Of a stretch of DNA of 64,000 nucleotides, positions 49,269 to 58,021 are shown one piece after another (position 1 is the stretch's first letter; the number at the start of each line of letters is the position of its first letter). The DNA comes from Gemmatimonas phototrophica (GTDB lineage Bacteria; Gemmatimonadota; Gemmatimonadetes; Gemmatimonadales; Gemmatimonadaceae): NCBI GenBank assembly GCA_945869195.1, contig CAMBNV010000003.1:186001-250000 (forward strand), written 5' to 3'. The notes under the pieces were generated by a model. It was not told the origin of the DNA, did no database searches, and saw only the letters and a program-made list of their open reading frames with translations. The translations under genes and the position numbers were made by a program.

Positions 49269-51629
49269 TTAGACGATGTTATGTGGTGTGTTCGCCGCGT
49301 TGGCCCGCTCGAGTGCCTGCCAGACTTCCTTCACCACTTCGTTCGTGTGGCCACCCTTTTGCAGCACATTGTCGACGCTGCCGCGCAGACGCTGGCGGTC
49401 CTGATTCGTGAGGTCTTTCGCCGTGTGCACCACCACCGGAATGTCGCGTCCCGTTGAACGGCTGCGCAGTTGCTGAATAAACTCGAAGCCGTCCATCACA
49501 GGCATCATAAGGTCCAAGAGCACGAGGCTTGGCGGACTGCTCTCTATCGCCGCCAGGGCAACACTGCCGTTCTCTGCCTCCGCAACGGTCCAGCCTTCCT
49601 TTTCGAACAGCCGGCGCATCAGCTTCCGGGCATCGGCATCGTCTTCCACGATCAGTACATTCTTGCGCCCCGGCGTCGAGCGCACGCGGCGCAATACTTC
49701 GTACAGATGTTCGCGGTCGATGGGTTTGGTGATGTAGCCGGCCGCTCCAAGCGATACACTCAAGTTCCGGTCGTCAATGATGGTAGCCACGACCACGGGG
49801 ATAGCGGCGAGCGCGGGATTTGCCTTCAGTTTCGAGAGCACCGCCCAGCCATCCATTCCCGGCATCATAATGTCGAGCGTGATGACGTCGGGTGTGACGT
49901 CAGCGGCAATGCGCAACCCCTCGGGTCCATTCGCGGCGGTGATCACGCGATATCCGTCCTTGACGAGCATGCGGCTAATCATGTCGCGGGCCGTTGGCTC
50001 ATCATCGATGACGAGCACCGTGGCCGCGTTCGCATCGGACGACTCGCTCAGCACACCCGTACTGTCCGTCGGGTGCTCGGACGAGAGCGGGGAATTGGGC
50101 AAGCGAATGGTGAAGGTGGTCCCACGTCCGAGTTCACTTTCGACCGTCACGCTCCCACCCATCAATTCGGCAAGGTGTTTCGTGATCGCTAAACCAAGGC
50201 CTGTACCACCGAACCGTTTTGTGGTGGATGACTCGGCCTGCATAAACGGCTGGAAGAGCCGCGAAAGCTGTTCGGGTGACATCCCGATTCCCGTATCCCG
50301 TACCCGAAAGACAAAGACATCTTCACCTTTGAGCGCGACTTCCCGATCCACCGACATGGTCACGATACCATCTTTCGTGAACTTACTGGCGTTCGAAACT
50401 AGATTGAGCAGCATCTGTCGGACCTTCGTCTGGTCCGCATGGATAGTGCCCACGGTGGCCAGCACATTCACGGTGAGGGAGTTCGTGTTTTTATCCAAGA
50501 GCGGCTGTACGGTTTCGGCCACGTCTTGTATGAGCTGAGTAACATCGAATGTTTCGAGAAACATTTCCATGCGGCCAGCTTCGATTTTGGTGAGGTCGAG
50601 AATGTCGTTGATAAGGCCAAGTAAGTGCTTGCCGGAATTGCGGATCTTGTTGAGGTCCGGCAGATAATCGGAATGGCCGGAATCCTTCGCATCCTCACTC
50701 AGGATTTCGCTATAGCCGATGATCGCATTGAGTGGCGTGCGGAGTTCATGGCTCATGTTCGCCAGGAACTCGCTCTTGGTTTGATTCGCGGCATCTGCCA
50801 GAATCTTGGCCTCTTCGAGTTCTGCTGTGCGCTGCTTCATCGCATCTAGCAGTGCGCTCAGGCGATGCCGGGTATTCGCAAAGGCCTGGGCCAGCACCTC
50901 GTATTCCGCCGCACCACTGATCTCAGCGGTCAAGTTGCTGGGCCGCAAGTCGCCTTCGCCGAGCGCGACGAGATCACGAGTAAGCGCTGCAAGCGGTCGC
51001 GTCACCGCCTTGGCGGTGGTGACGCTGGAGAGGAAGCCGACGGCAAGGGCGGCAATAATGACAAAGCCTAACATGCGCAGGTCCCCGGCGAGCTCGGCGG
51101 CAAGCAATGCCTCGCGCGTATCAAGCCGAATAGCGCCTTCTGCACGCAGCGCTTTCAGCGTGGCGTCCAAGTCGTCCAGCAACTCCGCATTCTTTGCCAT
51201 TTCCGTGGCGGCAGCGTCCACTCGACCCAAGACCCTTTGCGCGTGCGCAACGGCCACGCCTATCTCGATGCGGCTTTGCAGGAGTCCGAGTTCCTCCAGC
51301 TTCTGACGCTCAACTGTTGAGAGTTGCGCCAGGTTTACCGCAATGCGACGCAGGCTGTCTGCTTGCTCGCCTAGGAGCCAGTACGTCGCTTCGTCGGTCC
51401 TGTTGCCAGTGGTGATGTATGCAAACCCGGCAGCACTCTCGCGCAGCATATACAACGCCACCTGCTGGATGGCTTCCTGCTGGGTGCGCAGCTCGATCAC
51501 GAGGTCGCGGTTCTGTTTTCCGCGCCGCTGCATGTTGGTGCCAGCAAAAAGTCCAGCGGAAAGCAGCAGCGCTAACGTCAGTCCAAAGCCAAAGCGCAGG
51601 CGAGCGCGAATCGTGGGAAGGCGCATCAT
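49269..51629 (-). CDS. Hybrid sensor histidine kinase with two receivers
   Basis: This 786-residue membrane protein has an N-terminal segment (about 12-31), an extracytoplasmic helical sensor region (about 32-185, CHASE3-like), a second segment (about 187-203), HAMP, HisKA (H294 in [15 protein letters not shown]), HATPase_c (N box [13 protein letters not shown]1 DTGIGM, G2 GGTGLGL), then receiver 1 (D586) and receiver 2 (D706). Its start overlaps the stop of the binding-lipoprotein gene by four bases, linking the two. The helical sensor domain could read the state of that lipoprotein; this is inference. Confidence 0.94.
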   Translation of the reverse strand: MMRLPTIRARLRFGFGLTLALLLSAGLFAGTNMQRRGKQNRDLVIELRTQQEAIQQVALYMLRESAAGFAYITTGNRTDEATYWLLGEQADSLRRIAVNLAQLSTVERQKLEELGLLQSRIEIGVAVAHAQRVLGRVDAAATEMAKNAELLDDLDATLKALRAEGAIRLDTREALLAAELAGDLRMLGFVIIAALAVGFLSSVTTAKAVTRPLAALTRDLVALGEGDLRPSNLTAEISGAAEYEVLAQAFANTRHRLSALLDAMKQRTAELEEAKILADAANQTKSEFLANMSHELRTPLNAIIGYSEILSEDAKDSGHSDYLPDLNKIRNSGKHLLGLINDILDLTKIEAGRMEMFLETFDVTQLIQDVAETVQPLLDKNTNSLTVNVLATVGTIHADQTKVRQMLLNLVSNASKFTKDGIVTMSVDREVALKGEDVFVFRVRDTGIGMSPEQLSRLFQPFMQAESSTTKRFGGTGLGLAITKHLAELMGGSVTVESELGRGTTFTIRLPNSPLSSEHPTDSTGVLSESSDANAATVLVIDDEPTARDMISRMLVKDGYRVITAANGPEGLRIAADVTPDVITLDIMMPGMDGWAVLSKLKANPALAAIPVVVATIIDDRNLSVSLGAAGYITKPIDREHLYEVLRRVRSTPGRKNVLIVEDDADARKLMRRLFEKEGWTVAEAENGSVALAAIESSPPSLVLLDLMMPVMDGFEFIQQLRSRSTGRDIPVVVHTAKDLTNQDRQRLRGSVDNVLQKGGHTNEVVKEVWQALERANAANTPHNIV

Positions 51630-52741
51630 TTGCCCACCCGCTTGATGAGCGCCGACTTTTGTACATCGTGTCGAGCATCGAAGGCGAGGGGACCACCAAT
51701 GCCCTCGTAGGCTGGAAGGTCCTTGCCCACGGACTCGATGTAATCGCGGATTTTTGCTCGATCAGGACCGACGGCTCTCGCGGCGCGCCCAATAAGCATT
51801 GCCGCGTCAAACGCCATCGCGGCGCCTTGATCGGGCACTGCTTTAAAGGCGGCGACGTAAGCTTTAACGAAGTCGTTCGCCCGCGGCGTTGCGAGCTTCT
51901 GGGCATTGAAAAACGCGAGGTACCACACTGAGGGAAACTCTGCCACATGCGCTTCCATACCCGACATATCGTCGCCTCCGACAATGGGGATTGTTACGCC
52001 AAGGGTTTTCAGGGCTCGTAACAGCTGAACAGCCCACGGTGGTCTGCCCGGAAGTACAATGACGTCTGGGTTCAGCTTTTTGACGTACGCGGCATACACG
52101 GCGAAGGTGAGCGAGTCACCGACGCTGACGGGAAGTGGACTGCGCGAAACGATCGTTCCCCCGCCGGCGCGGAACGCTTCGATAAAGATTTTTACGAAAT
52201 CGCGACCGTACGAGCTACTTTCGTAGACAACGCTGGCGCGTTTCAGTCGGAGAGTGTCGTGGAGAAACTGAGCGACAGTTTTCGCATTCTGATTGTCGTT
52301 GGGGGTCAGGCGGAACAACCACTTATCGAGGCCAGACAATCCAGGGCTCGTCGCTGTCGGCGAGATTGCTACGACGGCGTTGCGGCCAGCGTGTTCTTGG
52401 TCAGAGTACACGCCGACCGCTGCGTATGCCTCACCACTCGTGCGCGGACCGACCACGCCGATCACGTTCGGGTCATCACGCAAGTGATTTGCGATTGTAA
52501 TGGGATCCTCAAGATCTGGCGGAGCCGAAATCACGCGAAAGGTGGCTTGTCCCGCATGCTCGGCGTTCAAGAAGTTCACGGCGATCTGCGCACCGTACAT
52601 CAGATCGATACCCGCGTTGCCTACCTCGCGCGGATTGTAGGCCGCGCCAATCCCAAAGTCGTCGGTCGTGACCTTCGTGCCCGAGCAGCCGCCAACGAAC
52701 ACGGTAAGTCCTAATAGGGCAGTGAGTCCTTGTCTATTCAT
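51626..52741 (-). CDS. Orphan type 1 periplasmic binding lipoprotein (Leu/Ile/Val-type)
   Basis: From ATG 52739-52741 this 371-residue protein has a lipoprotein signal ([16 protein letters not shown], lipid Cys near residue 19) and a two-lobe PBP type 1 fold: [52 protein letters not shown] and [20 protein letters not shown]. These match LivJ-type and urea/amide binding proteins. No permease or ATPase genes are near; the next gene is the hybrid kinase, overlapping by four bases. A ligand-sensing role is therefore more likely than transport. In-frame sequence upstream to 52957 is not protein-like. Confidence 0.9.
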   Translation of the reverse strand: MNRQGLTALLGLTVFVGGCSGTKVTTDDFGIGAAYNPREVGNAGIDLMYGAQIAVNFLNAEHAGQATFRVISAPPDLEDPITIANHLRDDPNVIGVVGPRTSGEAYAAVGVYSDQEHAGRNAVVAISPTATSPGLSGLDKWLFRLTPNDNQNAKTVAQFLHDTLRLKRASVVYESSSYGRDFVKIFIEAFRAGGGTIVSRSPLPVSVGDSLTFAVYAAYVKKLNPDVIVLPGRPPWAVQLLRALKTLGVTIPIVGGDDMSGMEAHVAEFPSVWYLAFFNAQKLATPRANDFVKAYVAAFKAVPDQGAAMAFDAAMLIGRAARAVGPDRAKIRDYIESVGKDLPAYEGIGGPLAFDARHDVQKSALIKRVGK

Positions 52742-52962
52742 AGGTTGATCAGACGACCTGGTAGAAGACATTGTCTGCCGCAAATGGCCCTGTGTCCTAG
52801 TGCCGAACTTGTGGGGCGTTTTGTGCTTTGGCAAGTGGAGAATGGCACGCCACTTGTGCTTCGCAGAGGGGACCCTGGCCGAGACGGCGAGCGCTGACAA
52901 GCTCCGGATCGAGCCGCCACGGAGTTGATCGCGGCGTCGAGCGAGCGGAGCGCGCACCAGGC

Positions 52963-54132
52963 TTACGACGAGTAGTAGCTCGCGTTTTCGTCCACATACC
53001 CCTTGGTGAGATCGCAGCCGTAGGCCGTCGCTTCGGCCATACCGACCCCGAGCGCGATCTCGAGGTCCACGACCTCCGCCAGGAGTGCGGTACGCACTAC
53101 GGCGTCGTCGAACGTCAGTCGCTCACCGCCCTGCACGACCTGAAACCCGTTGATCCAGGCATCGGTCGACTCCGGCCGGATCGTGCAATGGAAACATTTG
53201 CCAACGGCCATGAGCAGGCGCCCGACGTTTGGGTCAGCCCCATGCACCATCGTCTTCACCAGTGGTGAGTTGAGCACCGCCTTGGCGACGTACCGCGCCT
53301 CGTGGTCATCTTTCGCACCGCGTACCGTCACGCGGAGCAGATGCTCAGCCCCCTCGCCGTCGCGGCCGAGAATCTCGGTCATCCGCACACAGCCCGCTGT
53401 CAGTACCCGAAGAAACTCTGTCTCGTCGACCGGGCCAGCCAGGCCGTTCGCAAGGATCGCGCAGGTGTCCGAGGTGCTCGTGTCGGTGTCCACGCTGAGC
53501 ATGTTGAATGACGGCGACACCGCCAGACGGAGCAGTCGGTCGAGCGTTGCCGGATCGAGCGCGGCGTCCGTGAAGATGTAGCTGAGCATCGTCGCCATAT
53601 TCGGCTCGATCATTCCGGAGCCTTTCGCGACCCACGTAATCGTCGCGTCACCCACACTCGCGGAGAGTGCCTTGGGATGGGTGTCGGTGGTCATAATCCC
53701 CTCGGCGCCCACGAGCGGATCGTCCTGCAGGTCGGCGGCCATGCCGCGGATACCCGCTTCGATCTTCTCCACCGGCAACGGCACTCCGATCACGCCGGTC
53801 GAGCTCACGAGGATGCGGTCGGCAGTCGTACCGATTTCAGCGGCAGCGGCGGCGGCCATGCGCCGCGCCTTCTCCACGCCGCTTGCACCGGTGGCCACGT
53901 TGCTCACCTTGCTGTTTGCGATGATCGCGCGGAGCGTGCCGCCCTGCATCGTCTCGCGGCCGAGAATGATCGGCGCGCCGGGAAAATGATTCCGCGTGAA
54001 GACCGCGGCAGCACTTGCCTCGACCGCGCTCACAAACAGTGTGAGATCCTTCGCCTCCGGCTTGAGGCCCACATTGCGGCTGGCGCAGCGGAAGCCGCGC
54101 GGGAATTTCGGCTGGGCGTGGAAGCTCGACAT
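52963..54132 (-). CDS. argJ: ArgJ, glutamate N-acetyltransferase / amino-acid N-acetyltransferase
   Basis: This 389-residue Ntn-fold enzyme starts at ATG 54130-54132. The self-cleavage and catalytic Thr is T181 in GSGMIEPNMATML, and DTDTSTSDT and the C-terminal YVDENASYYS are typical. It recycles the acetyl group from N-acetylornithine to glutamate in arginine synthesis. The substrate-pocket block usually NSGNANACTG reads NSKVSNVATG (residues 73-82), an unusual change. No other arg gene is adjacent, but an ArgA-like GNAT lies at 55082-55558. Confidence 0.92.
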   Translation of the reverse strand: MSSFHAQPKFPRGFRCASRNVGLKPEAKDLTLFVSAVEASAAAVFTRNHFPGAPIILGRETMQGGTLRAIIANSKVSNVATGASGVEKARRMAAAAAAEIGTTADRILVSSTGVIGVPLPVEKIEAGIRGMAADLQDDPLVGAEGIMTTDTHPKALSASVGDATITWVAKGSGMIEPNMATMLSYIFTDAALDPATLDRLLRLAVSPSFNMLSVDTDTSTSDTCAILANGLAGPVDETEFLRVLTAGCVRMTEILGRDGEGAEHLLRVTVRGAKDDHEARYVAKAVLNSPLVKTMVHGADPNVGRLLMAVGKCFHCTIRPESTDAWINGFQVVQGGERLTFDDAVVRTALLAEVVDLEIALGVGMAEATAYGCDLTKGYVDENASYYSS

Positions 54133-54321
54133 AGCGGAGAAGTGTAACACGCTAGGTTTCACCCCGTGGCCCCCCTGCGCGCCTCTCGTACGCCGAGCAC
54201 GAGCAGTCCCGCGCTCGCCACCCGGCGGCAGACGAGGCAACGCAGGCGCGGCGGCATTTCGTGATCTGCCCGCTCCGCGTTCTTTTCCAACGTCAGCCTG
54301 CCCACACACGACGGAGTTTCT

Positions 54322-55065
54322 ATGCCCGATCCGACCTCCTCTCCCGCCACAGACAACACCACGATCATCGATGACCTCATCGAGATCTGGACGTCGCCGA
54401 GCACGGTCTTCGCGCGCCGCGCCGGTTCTGGATTTTTTCTGATGATGTGCCTGGTCACGCTCCTCATGGGCCTGCTCTGGCTCGCCAATCAGGGCACCCT
54501 GCAGGGGATCATGGACGCCGAGTATGCACGGCAGATGGCGGTCGTGATGGAGCAGAACCCGAGCGTGACGGCGGAACAGCTCGCCATGGGCCGGAAGTAC
54601 GCAGACTTCTTCACCAGCTACGGCCTCTTCATCGGCATTCCGATCGGCCTCTTCGTCATTGGATGTGGCACCTGGATGACCGGAAAGATCTTGGGTGGCG
54701 AGCTCGGCTTCGGCGCAGCCCTCACCGTGGCCTGCTACGGCTACGTGCCGAAGATGCTCGAGTTGCTCGGCGTGACGATCCAGGGCTTGCTCATCGACAC
54801 CGAAGCGCTGACCGGTCGCTTCCAGCTTTCACTCGGGGTCGGCCGCCTGCTCGACCCCGCCATGCAGCCGGGCTTGCTCGGCCTACTCGCTCGCCTCGAC
54901 CTGTTCACGCTCTGGGTGAGCGTGCTGCTCGGGATTGGGATCACCGTGGTGGGTAAACTACCGCGGTCGAAGATCGTCCCCGCGGCGGTCATCATGTGGA
55001 CGGTTGGATCAGTGGCGTCGCTCTGGGCCCTCCTGATGGAGACGTTGCGGAGCAGTGCGGGCTAA
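54322..55065 (+). CDS. Yip1-domain membrane protein
   Basis: This 247-residue protein has about five hydrophobic segments in the Yip1 arrangement. An amphipathic N-terminal part (DLIEIWTSPSTVFARR) precedes the first membrane segment, GELGFGAALTVACYGYVPKMLELLG is the signature region, and the C terminus ends in two close segments. Bacterial Yip1 proteins are common and of unknown role. It is a single gene between argJ (divergent) and the GNAT gene (convergent, 16 bases between stops). Confidence 0.85.
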   Translation: MPDPTSSPATDNTTIIDDLIEIWTSPSTVFARRAGSGFFLMMCLVTLLMGLLWLANQGTLQGIMDAEYARQMAVVMEQNPSVTAEQLAMGRKYADFFTSYGLFIGIPIGLFVIGCGTWMTGKILGGELGFGAALTVACYGYVPKMLELLGVTIQGLLIDTEALTGRFQLSLGVGRLLDPAMQPGLLGLLARLDLFTLWVSVLLGIGITVVGKLPRSKIVPAAVIMWTVGSVASLWALLMETLRSSAG

Positions 55066-55081
55066 CGTCACCCAATTCCGC

Positions 55082-55558
55082 TCAGCCCAGCTGCTTCGCG
55101 AAGCAGTGTTTCTCGCCCACTTCGATCTCCGTACTATCCACTTTCTGATACCGTGAGATTTTCTCAGGGTAGGTGCTCAGCGGCGCCCGTTCAAATCCGC
55201 AGCTCAGAAAAAGTTCGTCCGCGTACGAGACCGCGAAGAGTTCCGCGTATCCGCGGATGCGCGCCAGCTCCACGCCGGCCGCGATGAGCTGGCGACCGTA
55301 GCCGAGCCCGTGCGCGTCCGCTTCCACAGCCAGCGAAATCACCTCGGCAACGCTCGGGCTGTACTCATCGAGTGAGACACAGCCGAGGATCCCGCCGCTC
55401 GCGTCGCGGAGCACGCGGTAGTCGCTGAGATGATTCGCGGCGAACTCCGGCGACCGAGCGAGGGTGAGCCCCGCCGCCGAGTAGCGGTTGTTCAGCGAGA
55501 CCAAGGAGGGGATGTCGGTCTCGTTTGCCCGGGTGATACGCGTGTTCAGTATGGTCAT
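55082..55558 (-). CDS. GNAT acetyltransferase, N-acetylglutamate-synthase (ArgA)-like
   Basis: This 158-residue GNAT starts at ATG 55556-55558. ISLAVEADAHGLGYGRQLI carries the acetyl-CoA loop. The pattern ETDIPSLVSLNNRY then GLTLARS, the central EYSPSVAE and the late YPEKISRY match the GNAT part of ArgA-type N-acetylglutamate synthases. The kinase-like half of classical ArgA is absent. Its start overlaps the ABC permease stop by four bases. An arginine-pathway role would make sense beside argJ, but genetic coupling is to the ABC operon. Confidence 0.75.
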   Translation of the reverse strand: MTILNTRITRANETDIPSLVSLNNRYSAAGLTLARSPEFAANHLSDYRVLRDASGGILGCVSLDEYSPSVAEVISLAVEADAHGLGYGRQLIAAGVELARIRGYAELFAVSYADELFLSCGFERAPLSTYPEKISRYQKVDSTEIEVGEKHCFAKQLG

Positions 55559-57270
55559 CGTTCGACAGCCTCGAGCCTGGTGAGTGCCATTCGGATGGGG
55601 ACGATCGTGGCCGCGACGCAGAGGAGCGCTGCCGCGCCGAATCCGATCACCATCTCGCTCGAGTCGGCCACGGTGCCGAAGGCCTTCGCCGAAAGATATA
55701 CATAGACCGGCCGTGCCTCGAGGATCACGACGCATCCGATGACGACGACCGACATCATCATATACAATAGACCGCCGAAGCTCGTCGGGATCTGCGCCGC
55801 GTTCTCGGTCTCGAACTGTGGAAAGATCGTCCCGAACCCGATCGCTAGGCCCGAGAGGGCGAAGGTAAGCAAGGTGATGCTCGCGACCGACACGAAGAAC
55901 ATGAACATGCTGACCTGGAGCATGTAGTTCGTTACGCCAACGATCGCCAGCGCGAGGACCAGCAACGGCGTCGTTCCGACCCAGAACTTCGCCCAGAGCA
56001 GGTCGCGCACCTGCATCGGACTCGAGCGCAGCAACCAGAGCGTGCGCCCTTCGAGCGAGACGGCGGGGAAGATGAAACGCGCGGCGATAGATGCCAACAC
56101 GAAGCCCGCCAGCACGAGATTGAGGAACGGCACTACGTTCACGAGGAAGAAGGTGATTCCCTCCCCCCGGAGCGGTAGGTACTTGATATTGAAGACGTAG
56201 ACCACGACGAGCACCGCGAGCAGGATCAGCTGGGACCATTGCGTTGTGTCGCGAAAGAAGACCCGGAGCTCCTTCAGAATGAGCTCTCGCTTGAGCGTCC
56301 CGAATGGCGAGAGGAATGTGTCGCTGAGCCACGCCATCATGCCGCCGCCCTTCACGAACTTTTGAGCGCTCTCCTGCGCCTTGCTGAAGCCGTCGAGATA
56401 GAGCCGTCGATGCAGTAGCGCGCCGAGCACCGCCGCCGCCGCCGCCGTCGTCCAGAGGAGATACAGCGAGAGCCAGTCGGGCTCTCCGTTCAAAAACCCC
56501 ATCGTCGACTTCTGCACCCACTCGCTGGGGAGCAGCGGTGAGGTCGGGGTGCGCAGCACCGAGATGAAATCGATCAGCGAGCGGAATCCCTCTGGACGGG
56601 CGAGGCGCTCGGGCCGGATCAGCCGGAACAACAACACGATGCCCCCAGCCGTGAGCACCGCGACCACCGAGAGGATGTCGCGCGTCCGTCGCGCCGGGAA
56701 AATGTTTACCAGGGTCAACGTCACCGCACTCCCTACCACCGCCGGGATGATAAACAGCGGAATCAGCATCGCGAGCACGAGGAACGGGAAGCCGAGCCCT
56801 CCGTCGTAGACGAGGCCGTACGCCGTGAACATCGGCACCGAGACGATAAGCACCATCCAGCTCGACGCGAGCACGGTCTCGAGTAGCTTCGCCCCGTACA
56901 GCCGTAGCCAGTCCACCGGCGCGGCGACGAGCATGTCGAGGTCTTTTGCGAGAAAAAAGCTCGACAACGCGGTGATCACGTTCGAGAGCAGTAGGATCGA
57001 GGTGAATCCGAGCAGAATGAGCCCGAGCAGCTTTCCCGCGAGCAACTGACCGATCTCTTCGACCCCGCGAAAGTACGTGAGCAGGCGGTACAGCACACCG
57101 AAGATGAACGCCCAGAACAGGAACCCCACGAATCCGAGGATCGCGAATCGCACCCCCCGTCCCTTCTCGCCCTGCGCGCTCCGCGCCCGGGCCGTGAGCC
57201 ACTTGGGCAGCAAGAGATGCAGCATCGGCGGGTCCGGTAGCACCGCGAACGAGGGGTCCAGGTCAGGCAT
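55555..57270 (-). CDS. ABC-2-type transporter permease
   Basis: This 571-residue protein has about 12 membrane segments in two similar halves, each of the ABC-2 type. A long cytoplasmic stretch (about 225-330) separates them. It has no signal peptide and starts at ATG 57268-57270, overlapping the ATPase gene by eight bases. The paired ATPase lacks its own membrane domain, so the two form an exporter-like complex. Substrate unknown. Confidence 0.85.
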   Translation of the reverse strand: MPDLDPSFAVLPDPPMLHLLLPKWLTARARSAQGEKGRGVRFAILGFVGFLFWAFIFGVLYRLLTYFRGVEEIGQLLAGKLLGLILLGFTSILLLSNVITALSSFFLAKDLDMLVAAPVDWLRLYGAKLLETVLASSWMVLIVSVPMFTAYGLVYDGGLGFPFLVLAMLIPLFIIPAVVGSAVTLTLVNIFPARRTRDILSVVAVLTAGGIVLLFRLIRPERLARPEGFRSLIDFISVLRTPTSPLLPSEWVQKSTMGFLNGEPDWLSLYLLWTTAAAAAVLGALLHRRLYLDGFSKAQESAQKFVKGGGMMAWLSDTFLSPFGTLKRELILKELRVFFRDTTQWSQLILLAVLVVVYVFNIKYLPLRGEGITFFLVNVVPFLNLVLAGFVLASIAARFIFPAVSLEGRTLWLLRSSPMQVRDLLWAKFWVGTTPLLVLALAIVGVTNYMLQVSMFMFFVSVASITLLTFALSGLAIGFGTIFPQFETENAAQIPTSFGGLLYMMMSVVVIGCVVILEARPVYVYLSAKAFGTVADSSEMVIGFGAAALLCVAATIVPIRMALTRLEAVER

Positions 57271-58021
57271 CGAGGACGTCGATCAGATTCCGCGCCGCAT
57301 TCTCACCGGTGAGGCGCAGAAAGATCTGCTCGAGTCCGCGCTCGCCGCCCTGCAGGTCGCGCCGCAGGTCGCTCATGGTGCCGTAGGCCTTAATCTTCCC
57401 GTTTACGATGATCGCGAGCCGGTCGCACAGCGACTCGGCCACCTCGAGGGTGTGGGTCGAAAAAATGATCGTGTGCCCGCGGTGCGTATACTCGCGGAAG
57501 AGGTCCTTGAGAATGCGCGCCGCTTTCGGGTCGAGCCCGACCATCGGTTCGTCGACGACAATGACGTCGGGACGATGCACGAAGGCACTCGAGATGATCA
57601 GCTTCTGCCGCATTCCGTGTGAGTAGCTCTCGACGAGTTCATCGCGCCACTCCTCCAGGTCGAATAGGGCGAGCAACTCCCGCGCACGATGCTCGACCTC
57701 GGCCCCCTTCTGGTCGTAGAGCCCCGCCACGAAGCGCAGGAACTCGGCGCCCGTGAGCTTTTCGTAAATGAATGGCCGGTCGGGGATGAAGCCGAGCTTG
57801 GATTTGGCCGTGACCGGATCGGCCTGCATGTCAACGCCGGCAACGCGGATCGTACCCGCAGTCGGCTTGAGGATGCCAGCGATCATCCGCAACGTCGTCG
57901 TCTTGCCCGCGCCGTTCGGGCCGAGGAAGCCGAAGAGTTCGCCGCGCGGGACGATGAGGTCGATGTCGTCGACCGCGGTGAAGCCGCCGTAGCGCTTCGT
58001 GAGCTTCAGGAGTTCAATCAT
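57263..58021 (-). CDS. ABC transporter ATP-binding protein
   Basis: This 252-residue ATPase starts at ATG 58021. Walker A is GPNGAGKTTTL, the signature is YSHGMRQKL (a Ser-His variant of LSGGQ typical of the ABC-2/CcmA-type exporter ATPases), Walker B is VIVVDEPMVGLDP and the switch His is in STHTLEV. It overlaps both the transglutaminase-like gene (ATGA) and the permease gene (eight bases). The open frame runs upstream to 58372 inside the transglutaminase gene but is not family-like there. Confidence 0.93.
   Translation of the reverse strand: MIELLKLTKRYGGFTAVDDIDLIVPRGELFGFLGPNGAGKTTTLRMIAGILKPTAGTIRVAGVDMQADPVTAKSKLGFIPDRPFIYEKLTGAEFLRFVAGLYDQKGAEVEHRARELLALFDLEEWRDELVESYSHGMRQKLIISSAFVHRPDVIVVDEPMVGLDPKAARILKDLFREYTHRGHTIIFSTHTLEVAESLCDRLAIIVNGKIKAYGTMSDLRRDLQGGERGLEQIFLRLTGENAARNLIDVLDA

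Noticed and set aside
55559-57202. Long minus-strand frame continuous with the GNAT gene
   Set aside because: It is the shadow of the ABC permease in another frame; the sequence is Arg/His-rich and has no domain. Only the last 158 codons are the real GNAT.
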